A model generated the notes under the pieces. It worked only from the letters and a program-made list of their open reading frames with translations, did no database searches and was not told where the DNA came from. From NCBI GenBank assembly GCA_031395645.1, contig JANNJM010000049.1, positions 62,001-126,000 of the forward strand: a stretch of DNA of 64,000 bases, read 5' to 3'. The stretch is from SHZI01 sp031395645 (GTDB taxonomy: Bacteria; Pseudomonadota; Gammaproteobacteria; Steroidobacterales; GCA-2729495). This document shows, piece by piece, positions 8,580-15,575 of this stretch; position 1 is the first letter of the stretch, and every line of letters starts with the position of its first letter. A program made the position numbers and the translations under genes.

Positions 8580-8598
8580 GTATACTAAGTTCGTATAC
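8580..8598 (+). promoter_or_regulatory. Paired GTATAC operator in front of the BrnTA-like module
   Basis: Two GTATAC boxes (8580-8585 and 8593-8598), each self-palindromic, are separated by seven bases and sit eight bases before the toxin start. The first overlaps a -10-like TATACT (8581-8586). The layout fits autoregulation by the CopG-type antitoxin, which is usual for such modules. Confidence 0.5.
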
Positions 8599-8605
8599 AT
8601 GATCC

Positions 8606-8926
8606 ATGCGTTGCGTGGATCTGGCGGCATGCACGGGGTTTGAGTGGGACCTCGGTAACCGGTTGAAGAGTCAGATGAAGCACGCGGTGACCCAGGCGGA
8701 GGCTGAGGAGATGTTTTTCTCCAGTCCCCTCGTGGCCAAGGACCCGCAGCACTCCGATGCAGAATCTCGTTTTCATGCCCTGGGTGAAACCAGCACCGGG
8801 CGGCAACTGCTCGCTGTGTTCACGGTGCGCGGCGAGCGGATCCGGATCATTTCGGTGCGCGACATGAGTCGCGGGGAAAGGCAAACCTATGCAGAAGCCC
8901 AGAAACACTCCCCCGAAGTTCCGTAG
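8606..8926 (+). CDS. brnT: BrnT-family toxin
   Basis: A probable ribonuclease toxin of 106 residues. FEWDLGNRLKSQMKHAV near residue 12, followed by an SxxxAEEMFFSSPL region, HSDAESRFHALGET, and RIRIISVRDMSRGERQTY at the end, are the conserved blocks of BrnT (FEWDxxK..KH, ED/ESR, IRIISAR). The first eleven residues are extra compared with typical BrnT, but no better start lies inside. It overlaps the antitoxin by 38 bases. Toxin before antitoxin is the order described for Brucella BrnTA. Confidence 0.82.
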   Translation: MRCVDLAACTGFEWDLGNRLKSQMKHAVTQAEAEEMFFSSPLVAKDPQHSDAESRFHALGETSTGRQLLAVFTVRGERIRIISVRDMSRGERQTYAEAQKHSPEVP

Positions 8927-9239
8927 CGAGACGGCCGAGCGGGCCTTCTGGCAGCGGAACGATTCCGCCGCTTTCATCGACTGGAAGCGGGCGCACTGGA
9001 CGCGGTTTCCCAACCTGCGGACATCGACGCGGACGATTTCGCTGCGCCTGCCGGAGAGCATGCTGGATGAGCTCAAGGCACTGGCCAATCAGCGCGATAT
9101 TCCCTACCAGTCCCTGCTGAAAGTGTTTCTGGCCGAGCGCATTGCCCGGGAGCGGGGTACGGGTGCGTTTCGTGGGCAGGCGGGGGCGGCCGAGGTGAGC
9201 GGGGCGGTGGGGGTGGAGGTTCGCAGAGGGAATGACTGA
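8889..9239 (+). CDS. brnA: BrnA-like / CopG-type antitoxin
   Basis: Antitoxin of 116 residues partnered with the preceding BrnT. A middle ribbon-helix-helix region is visible (RTISLRLPESMLDELKALANQ, positions about 50-70), followed by the PYQSLLKVFLAERI segment common in CopG antitoxins of BrnT and related toxins. The N-terminal FWQRNDSAAFIDW segment is also conserved in this family. It probably neutralises the toxin and represses the operon at the GTATAC boxes. The C-terminal 25 residues are glycine- and valine-rich and likely disordered. Confidence 0.8.
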   Translation: MQKPRNTPPKFRSETAERAFWQRNDSAAFIDWKRAHWTRFPNLRTSTRTISLRLPESMLDELKALANQRDIPYQSLLKVFLAERIARERGTGAFRGQAGAAEVSGAVGVEVRRGND

Positions 9240-9271
9240 ACAGCAGCTTTCTGGTTCCGAAACGACATATA

Positions 9272-9314
9272 CATCCTTGCAAATACAAAACCCGGTTTGC
9301 AAATTGCAAGGATG
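9272..9314. repeat. Inverted repeat between two toxin-antitoxin modules
   Basis: CATCCTTGCAA (9272-9282) is repeated exactly in inverse orientation as TTGCAAGGATG (9304-9314) with a 21-base spacer that contains a further TTTGCAA. No T-run follows, so it is a poor terminator candidate; an operator or a trace of a mobile element end is possible. A second small inverted repeat (CCTCGC 9418-9423 / GCGAGG 9433-9438) lies nearer the HigB start. The rest of 9240-9486 holds nothing I recognise. Confidence 0.6.
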
Positions 9315-9486
9315 ATTCGGCGGGTCTGTGAGCCTGGAGATCGGCTGAGGCGTCCGTCAATTCTCCACGAACTCGCCAGATTCGCTCCTTCCCATTCGCA
9401 ACAGGCACAGTGATGATCCTCGCAACCATTTGGCGAGGACGTGCTCGTTACGCTTGACGTCATGCGGAACGAGCGTCACGATACAC

Positions 9487-9768
9487 GTGATCGAGAGTTA
9501 CCGGGACAAACGAACGCGCCGATTCGCGGCGGGTGAGCGGGTTAAGGCTTTCGACGGGATTCGTCATGCTGCGTCTCTGAAGCTTGACCAGCTTGATGCC
9601 GCGACGACCGTCTCGGACCTGGCTCTGCCCGGCAATCGCCTGGAGGCCTTGAAGGGCGACCGCATGGACCAGTACGCCATACGCATCAATGACCAGTGGC
9701 GCCTCTGTTTTATTTGGCCTGGCGGAGCACCGGGGCCAGCCAGGGTCGAGATCGTTGACTATCACTGA
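9487..9768 (+). CDS. higB: HigB/RelE-family toxin
   Basis: Toxin of 93 residues in the HigB (ParE/RelE fold) group, expected to cleave mRNA at the ribosome. SYRDKRTRRFAAGERVKAFDG at the start matches the typical HigB N-terminus, and the end has the conserved core DQYAIRINDQWRLCFIW and VEIVDYH. I chose the GTG at 9487 because it gives the normal family length; a longer frame opens at the TTG at 9430. The HigA antitoxin follows after eight bases, the usual toxin-first order. Confidence 0.85.
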   Translation: MIESYRDKRTRRFAAGERVKAFDGIRHAASLKLDQLDAATTVSDLALPGNRLEALKGDRMDQYAIRINDQWRLCFIWPGGAPGPARVEIVDYH

Positions 9769-9776
9769 GGATTGTC

Positions 9777-10109
9777 ATGCCACGAGAAGCGATACATCCG
9801 GGCACCCAGCTCGCACAGGTACTCAGTGAGGCGGGATTGAGCGCCGCTGAGCTTGCCCGGCGGATTGGTGTTCCCACCAACCGGGTCACCCAGATCATGC
9901 ACGGACAACGCTCCGTGACGGGCGACACCGCCCTGCGCCTCGGGCACTTTTTCGGCAACAGCCCGGAATTCTGGATGAACCTGCAGCAGGTTTACGAACT
10001 GCGGGCGGCGGAGTCGGCGGCCGGGAAGGACATCCGGAAGCTGCCGCGGCTTAAGGGGAGTTCGCAGTCGGTGTCTGGTCGGGCCGGTAGTGGAGTGCGG
10101 GCTGGCTGA
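9777..10109 (+). CDS. higA: HigA-family antitoxin (XRE)
   Basis: Antitoxin of 110 residues. It begins HPGTQLAQVLSEAGLSAAELARRIGVP and continues with a helix-turn-helix (residues about 18-60, including NRVTQIMHGQRSVTGDTALRLG), then FFGNSPEFWMNLQQVYEL, a signature of HigA/VapI-type antitoxins. It should bind HigB and autoregulate. The last 20 residues (SSQSVSGRAGSGVRAG) look unconserved. Some 60 bases after its stop begins a fragment of a dockerin-like module in the same orientation. Confidence 0.88.
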   Translation: MPREAIHPGTQLAQVLSEAGLSAAELARRIGVPTNRVTQIMHGQRSVTGDTALRLGHFFGNSPEFWMNLQQVYELRAAESAAGKDIRKLPRLKGSSQSVSGRAGSGVRAG

Positions 10110-10168
10110 TCGCCGCGGCTGGCGGAGGTGAGTTGGTCGTCGGTGCTGAGAGGCACCTGCAATGCCAT

Positions 10169-10282
10169 TTGACCTTCACCGACAACCTGAATGGCAGCGG
10201 GACGGTGACCACGGCCGACTTCGCCATCCTGCGCAGCCGGCTCAACACGCCGCCGGGACCCAGCGGGCTGACGCTGCCGTAG
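10169..10282 (+). pseudogene. Relic 3' end of a dockerin-like surface protein gene
   Basis: One frame reads DNLNGSGTVTTADFAILRS, then RLNTPPGPSGL and a stop at 10280-10282. This is the second calcium-binding repeat and the C-terminal tail shared with the secreted proteins at 28.9-44.4 and 56 kb. Everything upstream of this (first repeat, TSP3 part and carrier protein) is missing. A TTG at 10169 opens the frame but a peptide this short without a signal sequence is unlikely to be functional. It sits directly behind the toxin-antitoxin block, suggesting that insertion or deletion destroyed the parent gene. Confidence 0.75.
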
Positions 10283-10319
10283 CTACACGGCCCTTTGTCG
10301 TTCCTGCCTGGGTCGCAAG

Positions 10320-12698
10320 CTACCGCCGCCCAAACCAATACTCGATATTCACACCCACGCGCCACGGCTCATCGAGCCCGCCGTCGACATCCACGCCAAG
10401 GTACTCGCCCTCGGCAGTCGCCGCCCAGTGCTCCGTGAAGCGCCAGCGGGTGCCCAGTGCCGCGGCGAAGCCTCCGTCGCTCTCGGATGCGGACACGCTG
10501 CCCACACCTTCGCCGCCGTCATCGACGGAGGCGTCGGCATCGAGGGTCTGATCGGTGTAGCCGAGTTTCGCGTAGAGGTCCCAGCTCTGCGCCACGGGCC
10601 AGTTGCCCACGCCGTAGACCGTCCAGCCATTCACGCTGACCTCGGCCGAGCCGACCCTGTCCTCCGTGCCGCTGACGACGCGGCGGACAAAGACGTCGGA
10701 TTTTGCCTTGCCGGTGGCGCTGTAGCGCCCCTCGATGCCCCAGTTACGGTTGAACATCCAGCCCTCGAAGAGCTGCACGCCGAGCGGCAGGTCTTCGACC
10801 TGATCGACGAGTCCGCTGCCGTTCAGGAGGGTCGCCAGATCTGCGGAGAGGATGTCTGACTGCAACGAGGTGCCGGTGACTCCGGCGCCCAGGTAGAGGC
10901 CGCTATTGGCATCGGCCTCTGCTGCCGCAGCCGGAGCCGCAAGCACACCCGCAGTTGCCACGCTGGCTGCGGCCACCGCCGCCACCTTCAGGGCGGCTCT
11001 GCGCCGCCGGCGCAATAGCGGCAGGCCGCCGAGAAGCGCCAGGCTCCAGGGATCCACGGCGCTGCTGCCGCCGTTGAAGACCACCAGGACCGCTTCTTCA
11101 ACCGTAACGTTGATCGTCGCCGTGTCGGTGTCGTCGTTGCCGTCGGTGAGCGTCAGTACGCAGGAATCCGTGCCGAAGAACCCGGCATCCGGCGTGTACA
11201 CCACCTGGCCCGAGGCATCGGGCGCGGTCACTGCGCAGGAGCCGTTGGTCCCATCGGTAGTCACCGTCAGAATGTGCTGTGCCGGTGAACCGTTACCGGC
11301 GGTAATTGCCGGCTGAAATGGCAGGGACGCGTTGTCCTGGTTCGTGGTGATGGCGCCATTGGCGATCACCGGAATGAGATCCGGTGTGTCGACGGTGATC
11401 GTGCCCTGGTCCGTGTCCCCGTCACCGTCCTCAAGAGTGTACGTAAAGGTGTCCGTGCCCGCGAACGCACCGGCATCCGGTGTGTAGCTCACGGTGGAAC
11501 CCGTCGCGGACACGGTACCGTTGGTACCCTGGGTCACACTGAGAGCAGTCGGCGCATCGCCGGGTGCGTAGCCCACCAGCGTCGCGACATCGAGCGTGCC
11601 CGTTACCGTTTGCGGCGCCACGCCCTGCGTGGAGATCGCGAGCGGCGCGTCAGGCGCAGCCGGCATCGGATCGGCCGCGGCACTGCCGGTAAACGTGAAG
11701 GTGCCCAGCTGCTCCGAGTCATCGCCGGGCGGCTGGCCGGGGAACAGGCCGAAGCGGAAGTTCTGCGTCCAGTAGGCGCGCCCCGCGGTGATGTTGCCGG
11801 CGGCATCCGTCGAGAAGAGCAGGATCAGGTTCTCGTAGCCCGGGTCCTCCGGCCCGGTGGGCCCCCACAGATTCACGTTGCCGCCAACCGGACTGCAGAA
11901 GGCCACGGCCGGTGGCGTCCGCGCGGTGGCATCGCAGGAGGGATCGGCAACCACGGCCGTGGTGGTTGCGCCGAAATTTCTCTGGTCCGTGGTTCCCGTG
12001 GCAGGGATCCCCGCCAGGGTATCGGCGTTTTCAACGCCGAAGCTGGGCTTGACGCCGCCCACGCCCGCGACGCCCCAGAAACCCGCGGGTCCGGTTTGTT
12101 CATTCGCCCCGGACTCGTGGTTACCAAAGCAGGCGCCGCCGCCCGCCAGGCAGATCAGTTCGGGCGCACCCCGCGAGGCGATCACGTAGTCGAAGCCGCC
12201 CGCGCCGTTGGCGGTGGCGCTGTTCACCGCGGTGCTCGCCACGGTGTGGGTGATCGACGACCAGCGCTGCACGGCGCGGGCTGGTGGGTTCAGCGGCACG
12301 TTACGCGCGGCAGCACCGACAATGAGGGTGCCGTCAACACTGGCGCCGGCGCCAGTGCCCGTAATATTCAGCGTGCCCGTGATCGGCACGTTGATACGCG
12401 CATCGCCGGGCACAGGAATGTAGGTGATGGAATCACCAGCGCTGCCCAGGGCGTAGTACGCGGCACCTTGACTGGGGCCGGTCCACCCGCCAAGCGAGGT
12501 GCCGACGGGGTTGGTGCCACCATAGGTGCAGTCAGCCGAACCGAACAGCCGGTTGATCTGGGTGCAGGTGGCCTCGCTCTTGCCCTGCGCACCGGAGATC
12601 GCCACGGCAACCTGGGCGTGGGCCGGCAGCGCCAGGCCGAAGCCACCTGCGGCGAGGACACCCAGGAAGGCCAGGGACCGACTGTTGATGGATTTCAT
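10320..12698 (-). CDS. Ig-like surface protein with internal sorting-type tail fused to an outer-membrane beta-barrel
   Basis: A protein of 792 residues. It has an N-terminal signal peptide (residues 1-29, ending PAHAQ), a region of about 320 residues without recognised domain, and two Ig/cadherin-like repeats (TPDAGAFAGTDTFTYTLEDGDGD and TPDAGFFGTDSCVLTLTDGNDD types). Then comes a tripartite sorting-like tail at about 543-567: Gly-Gly-Ser-Ser, DPW, a hydrophobic run and five arginines. Such tails normally end a protein. Here the frame continues into a second signal-like segment (VAAVAAASVATAGVLAAPAAAAE) and a 200-residue outer-membrane barrel ending in WFGRR. The ATG at 12698 has GAGGAAAA upstream. 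It lies 31 bases after the LLM gene, probably the same operon. Confidence 0.8.
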   Translation of the reverse strand: MKSINSRSLAFLGVLAAGGFGLALPAHAQVAVAISGAQGKSEATCTQINRLFGSADCTYGGTNPVGTSLGGWTGPSQGAAYYALGSAGDSITYIPVPGDARINVPITGTLNITGTGAGASVDGTLIVGAAARNVPLNPPARAVQRWSSITHTVASTAVNSATANGAGGFDYVIASRGAPELICLAGGGACFGNHESGANEQTGPAGFWGVAGVGGVKPSFGVENADTLAGIPATGTTDQRNFGATTTAVVADPSCDATARTPPAVAFCSPVGGNVNLWGPTGPEDPGYENLILLFSTDAAGNITAGRAYWTQNFRFGLFPGQPPGDDSEQLGTFTFTGSAAADPMPAAPDAPLAISTQGVAPQTVTGTLDVATLVGYAPGDAPTALSVTQGTNGTVSATGSTVSYTPDAGAFAGTDTFTYTLEDGDGDTDQGTITVDTPDLIPVIANGAITTNQDNASLPFQPAITAGNGSPAQHILTVTTDGTNGSCAVTAPDASGQVVYTPDAGFFGTDSCVLTLTDGNDDTDTATINVTVEEAVLVVFNGGSSAVDPWSLALLGGLPLLRRRRRAALKVAAVAAASVATAGVLAAPAAAAEADANSGLYLGAGVTGTSLQSDILSADLATLLNGSGLVDQVEDLPLGVQLFEGWMFNRNWGIEGRYSATGKAKSDVFVRRVVSGTEDRVGSAEVSVNGWTVYGVGNWPVAQSWDLYAKLGYTDQTLDADASVDDGGEGVGSVSASESDGGFAAALGTRWRFTEHWAATAEGEYLGVDVDGGLDEPWRVGVNIEYWFGRR

Positions 12699-12729
12699 TC
12701 GCGTTTTCCTCAGATTCAGCATCAGTAAT

Positions 12730-13770
12730 TCAGCGAAATGCCGGCATGACCTTCTCGGCGAACAGCCGGTTCTGCCCGACCATGGCGACCCAGCGCTCGC
12801 CGTGCGGATGCGCCACCGGCGAGCCACCCAGCACGTTGATGTAATCGAGACCCAGTGCCACCAGTTCGCCGAGCCGCTCGCGGCACTTGGCAGGCGGCCC
12901 GCAGATGGAGAACCAGTCGACGAACTCGTCGTCCACGTGGATCAGGTGCTCGCCTTCTTCCTGGGCGTGGTGGGCCATGTCGTAACCGGTCTGCATCTTG
13001 ATGGCGAGCGACTTGAGTTGCGGCGGCAGCTGTTCAACGGGCGCGCCCTTCATGCCGGTGAAGTGCGCAATCAGGCCGGAAATCGTGCGGCCGAGATTGA
13101 TCGCGCGCTGCTCGTCCTCGTCACAGATCAGGTTGACGTAGGCGCCGACGCGCAGCGTGCGACGGTCGCGTCCTGTCTCGGCGAGGCGCTCGTGCAATAT
13201 TTTCAGTGCCCACGCTATGCGCTCCGGGGCGCCGCCCACGGCGAACGTGATCCGGTCCGCCACGTCGGCGGCCATGCGAATGGTCTTCGGCCCCGTGCAG
13301 GCGATATCCATGGGGACCGGAGCCGGCGGTCGTGGCAGCTCCGTGGGCGCCACCCAGCGGAGCTGGGACGACGTGGTGCCGCGCTGAACCGGTTCGCCGG
13401 CGATGTAGGCCCGCAGGTCCAGCACGCAGGCGCGCAGCTGCGCGGTGGTGGCATTGGCCCGGCCGACATGCGCGGCGGAGGAATCACCACGCCCGATGCC
13501 GCAGACCGCGCGGCCCTGGGACTCCACCTGCAGGCTCGCCAGCGCGCTGGCCGTGACCGCGACGTCCCGGGTGATCGGGTTGGTCACACCCGTGCCGAGG
13601 CGCAGTCGGGAGGTGCGGGCGGCCGCGAGGTTGAGCTGGCCGTAAACGTCACCGCAGAGGTTCTGGGTGTCCGGGCACAGCAACAGGTCGAAGCCCATGG
13701 CTTCGATCTCCACGGCCAGCTTCGCCGTGTAGCCGGGCGACGGCTCGACCACGATCCCGAATTCAGTCAT
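12730..13770 (-). CDS. LLM-class flavin-dependent oxidoreductase
   Basis: Luciferase-like TIM-barrel oxidoreductase of 346 residues, related to F420- or FMN-dependent enzymes. It begins FGIVVEPSPGYTAKLAVEIEAMGFD and shows TSRLRLGTGVTNPITRD, then GRAVCGIGRGDSS, the usual flavin/F420 contact segments of the family. The substrate is unknown. It is divergently arranged from an alpha/beta hydrolase across a promoter containing one of four shared palindromes (13795-13809), so it belongs to the putative GntR regulon. Whether it uses F420 cannot be told; I see no F420 biosynthesis genes here. Confidence 0.85.
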   Translation of the reverse strand: MTEFGIVVEPSPGYTAKLAVEIEAMGFDLLLCPDTQNLCGDVYGQLNLAAARTSRLRLGTGVTNPITRDVAVTASALASLQVESQGRAVCGIGRGDSSAAHVGRANATTAQLRACVLDLRAYIAGEPVQRGTTSSQLRWVAPTELPRPPAPVPMDIACTGPKTIRMAADVADRITFAVGGAPERIAWALKILHERLAETGRDRRTLRVGAYVNLICDEDEQRAINLGRTISGLIAHFTGMKGAPVEQLPPQLKSLAIKMQTGYDMAHHAQEEGEHLIHVDDEFVDWFSICGPPAKCRERLGELVALGLDYINVLGGSPVAHPHGERWVAMVGQNRLFAEKVMPAFR

Positions 13771-13782
13771 TACGCCCGACCA

Positions 13783-13810
13783 TTGCTTTCAAGGTTGTAT
13801 TATTTACAAT
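13783..13810. promoter_or_regulatory. Operator A of the putative GntR regulon
   Basis: TTGTATTATTTACAA (13795-13809) is an inverted repeat, TTGTA and TACAA around five bases. It lies between the divergent LLM and alpha/beta hydrolase genes. On the + strand TTGCTT (13783-13788), 16 bases, then TACAAT (13805-13810) form a possible promoter with the palindrome over the -10. The sequence TTGTATTATT is identical to that at sites B and D. Confidence 0.65.
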
Positions 13811-13887
13811 ACCTGGACCGGTAGGCAAGGGGCAGCGCGGTCCACCGGCAAACCCCAAAAATCCAGCGCCCACCCGGGAAACACTCC

Positions 13888-14763
13888 ATGAGCCAGCCGT
13901 CCGCCGTAAGCTATCGCTTCGTCACTGCGCCCGACGGCGTGCCCCTGTGTGTGGGCGAGGCGGGCAATCCGGCGGGTCCCCCCATACTCTTCCTGCACGG
14001 CTTCTCGCAGAGCCAGGCGGTGTTTGGCCACCAGTTTGCGTCCGATCTGGCCAGGGATTTCCGACTGATCGGCCTGGATTTTCGTGGCCATGGCGGCTCC
14101 GGCAAGCCGTGGGACGAGGATTCCTACCGGGAATCCCGCACCTGGGCCGACGATCTGGCCGCAGTGCTTGCCGAGTTGCGGGTGGACCGCCCGGTGGTCG
14201 TCGCCTGGTCCTTCGCCGGCTACGTGACCATGGACTACGTGCGCCATTTCTCCACGGCCAATCTGGCCGGCATCGTCTTCGTGAGTTCCCACGCGGGGCT
14301 GGGCCTCGGCATGCCCCGGACGCCGCAGCAGGAGGCCGGGCGGGCGGCTCAGGTCGACATGATGAAGCAGTCGCCCGCGGATCTTTCCGCCGGCCTCAAG
14401 TACGGCCACGACTTCGTGCGCCAGATGACCGTGCGGCCACTGTCGCCCGAGATGTACGAGATCATGCTGGTCAGTCACATGCAGTTGCCCGCCTACGCAC
14501 GCCGGGTGCTCGGTGCGCGCGGCCTCGAGAATGCTGACCTCGCCCAATCGCTGAATCTGCCGGTGCGCTTTCTCGTCGGGCAAAAGGACGAGAGCCCCTA
14601 CATTTCGGAGGCCATGCTCCGCGGCCTGGCCGGAATAATCCCTGCCGGGTCGATCCACGTGATGGAGGGCGCAGGGCACGCGCTGTTCCTCGACGACCCC
14701 GAGGGTTTCAACGCCGAGATCCGGCAATTCGTCGTCTCTACCCGTGGAGTTCCCGGCGCATGA
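13888..14763 (+). CDS. Alpha/beta-fold hydrolase
   Basis: Cytoplasmic hydrolase of 291 residues. PPILFLHGFSQSQ supplies the oxyanion region, VVAWSFAGYV the nucleophile elbow with the catalytic serine, RFLVGQKDESP the acid region, and GAGHALFLDDP the catalytic histidine. It belongs with esterases, C-C hydrolases or haloperoxidase-like enzymes; the substrate is not evident. It overlaps the following SDR gene by four bases, so the two are coupled. Expression is probably controlled from operator A. Confidence 0.85.
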   Translation: MSQPSAVSYRFVTAPDGVPLCVGEAGNPAGPPILFLHGFSQSQAVFGHQFASDLARDFRLIGLDFRGHGGSGKPWDEDSYRESRTWADDLAAVLAELRVDRPVVVAWSFAGYVTMDYVRHFSTANLAGIVFVSSHAGLGLGMPRTPQQEAGRAAQVDMMKQSPADLSAGLKYGHDFVRQMTVRPLSPEMYEIMLVSHMQLPAYARRVLGARGLENADLAQSLNLPVRFLVGQKDESPYISEAMLRGLAGIIPAGSIHVMEGAGHALFLDDPEGFNAEIRQFVVSTRGVPGA

Positions 14764-15575
14764 ATATCGTGATCACCGGCAGCACCAAGGGCATCGGTCT
14801 CGGCATGGCCCGGGAGTTCGTCCAGCGGGGCCACAACGTGCTGGTCTCCAGCCGTCGCGAAGAGGCGGTCCAGGCCGCGGTGGCGGAGCTCTCCGCCATC
14901 CGTGCCGGTGCGGCTGCCGGGTGTGCGGCGGACGTGGCCAATCCGGCCGACGTGCGGCGACTGTGGGCGCAGGCCGTGTCGGCCTTTGGCAGCGTCGACA
15001 TCTGGATCAACAACGCGGGTATGACCAACCGCCGCGCTTCCCTGCAGGCGCTGCCCGACGAGCAGATCGCCACGGTGGTCGGCACCAATCTTCTCGGGTT
15101 GCTGAACTGCTGCAAGGTGGCCATCGCCGGTATGCTCGCCCAGGACAATGGCAAGGGCAGGGGCAAGATCTTCAACATGGAGGGCTTTGGCAGCGACGGC
15201 CTGTCCCAGCCCGGCATGTCGGTCTACGGGGCCACCAAGTACGCGGTGCGCTACCTGACCAAGTCACTCGTCAAGGAAAACCAGGGCACGCCGCTGGTGA
15301 TTGGCTACATGAGCCCCGGCATCGTCGTGACGGACCTGCTCACCCGTGATCTCTACGCGCCGGGATCTGCAGAGTTCGACCAGCGGCGCCGCTTCCTGAA
15401 TATCCTCGCCGATCGGGTGGAGACCGTGGCGCCGTTCCTCGTGCAGGGTGCGCTGGCAGCGGAGAAGAGCGGCGCGGCGGTGCGCTGGATGACACCTCCC
15501 CAGGCCGTGGGCCGTCTGGTGAAGAGCCTCTTCGTGAAGCGCGATCTGTTTGCGTCGCCAGGGACTCAGTCCTGA
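14760..15575 (+). CDS. Short-chain dehydrogenase resembling chlorophyll b reductase (NYC1/NOL)
   Basis: NAD(P)-dependent SDR of 271 residues with TGSTKGIGLGMA as the Rossmann motif, NNAGM, and YGATK as the catalytic Tyr/Lys. The region after the NAD motif is unusually like plant NYC1/NOL: NMEGFGSDG before the active site, then SPGIVVTDLL, a stretch ending ETVAPFLV, and VRWMTPPQAV. These correspond to NMDGAGSGG, SPGMVLTELL, ETVARTLV and VNYLTPP as I remember them for Arabidopsis. Bacterial homologues of this group exist, and their substrate need not be a chlorophyll. Its 3' end overlaps the convergent MFS gene by ten bases. Confidence 0.8.
   Translation: MNIVITGSTKGIGLGMAREFVQRGHNVLVSSRREEAVQAAVAELSAIRAGAAAGCAADVANPADVRRLWAQAVSAFGSVDIWINNAGMTNRRASLQALPDEQIATVVGTNLLGLLNCCKVAIAGMLAQDNGKGRGKIFNMEGFGSDGLSQPGMSVYGATKYAVRYLTKSLVKENQGTPLVIGYMSPGIVVTDLLTRDLYAPGSAEFDQRRRFLNILADRVETVAPFLVQGALAAEKSGAAVRWMTPPQAVGRLVKSLFVKRDLFASPGTQS

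Noticed and set aside
8455..10320. A full genomic island or prophage at tRNA-Ser
   Set aside because: There is no integrase, transposase or direct repeat of the tRNA end; only toxin-antitoxin genes and a relic are seen.
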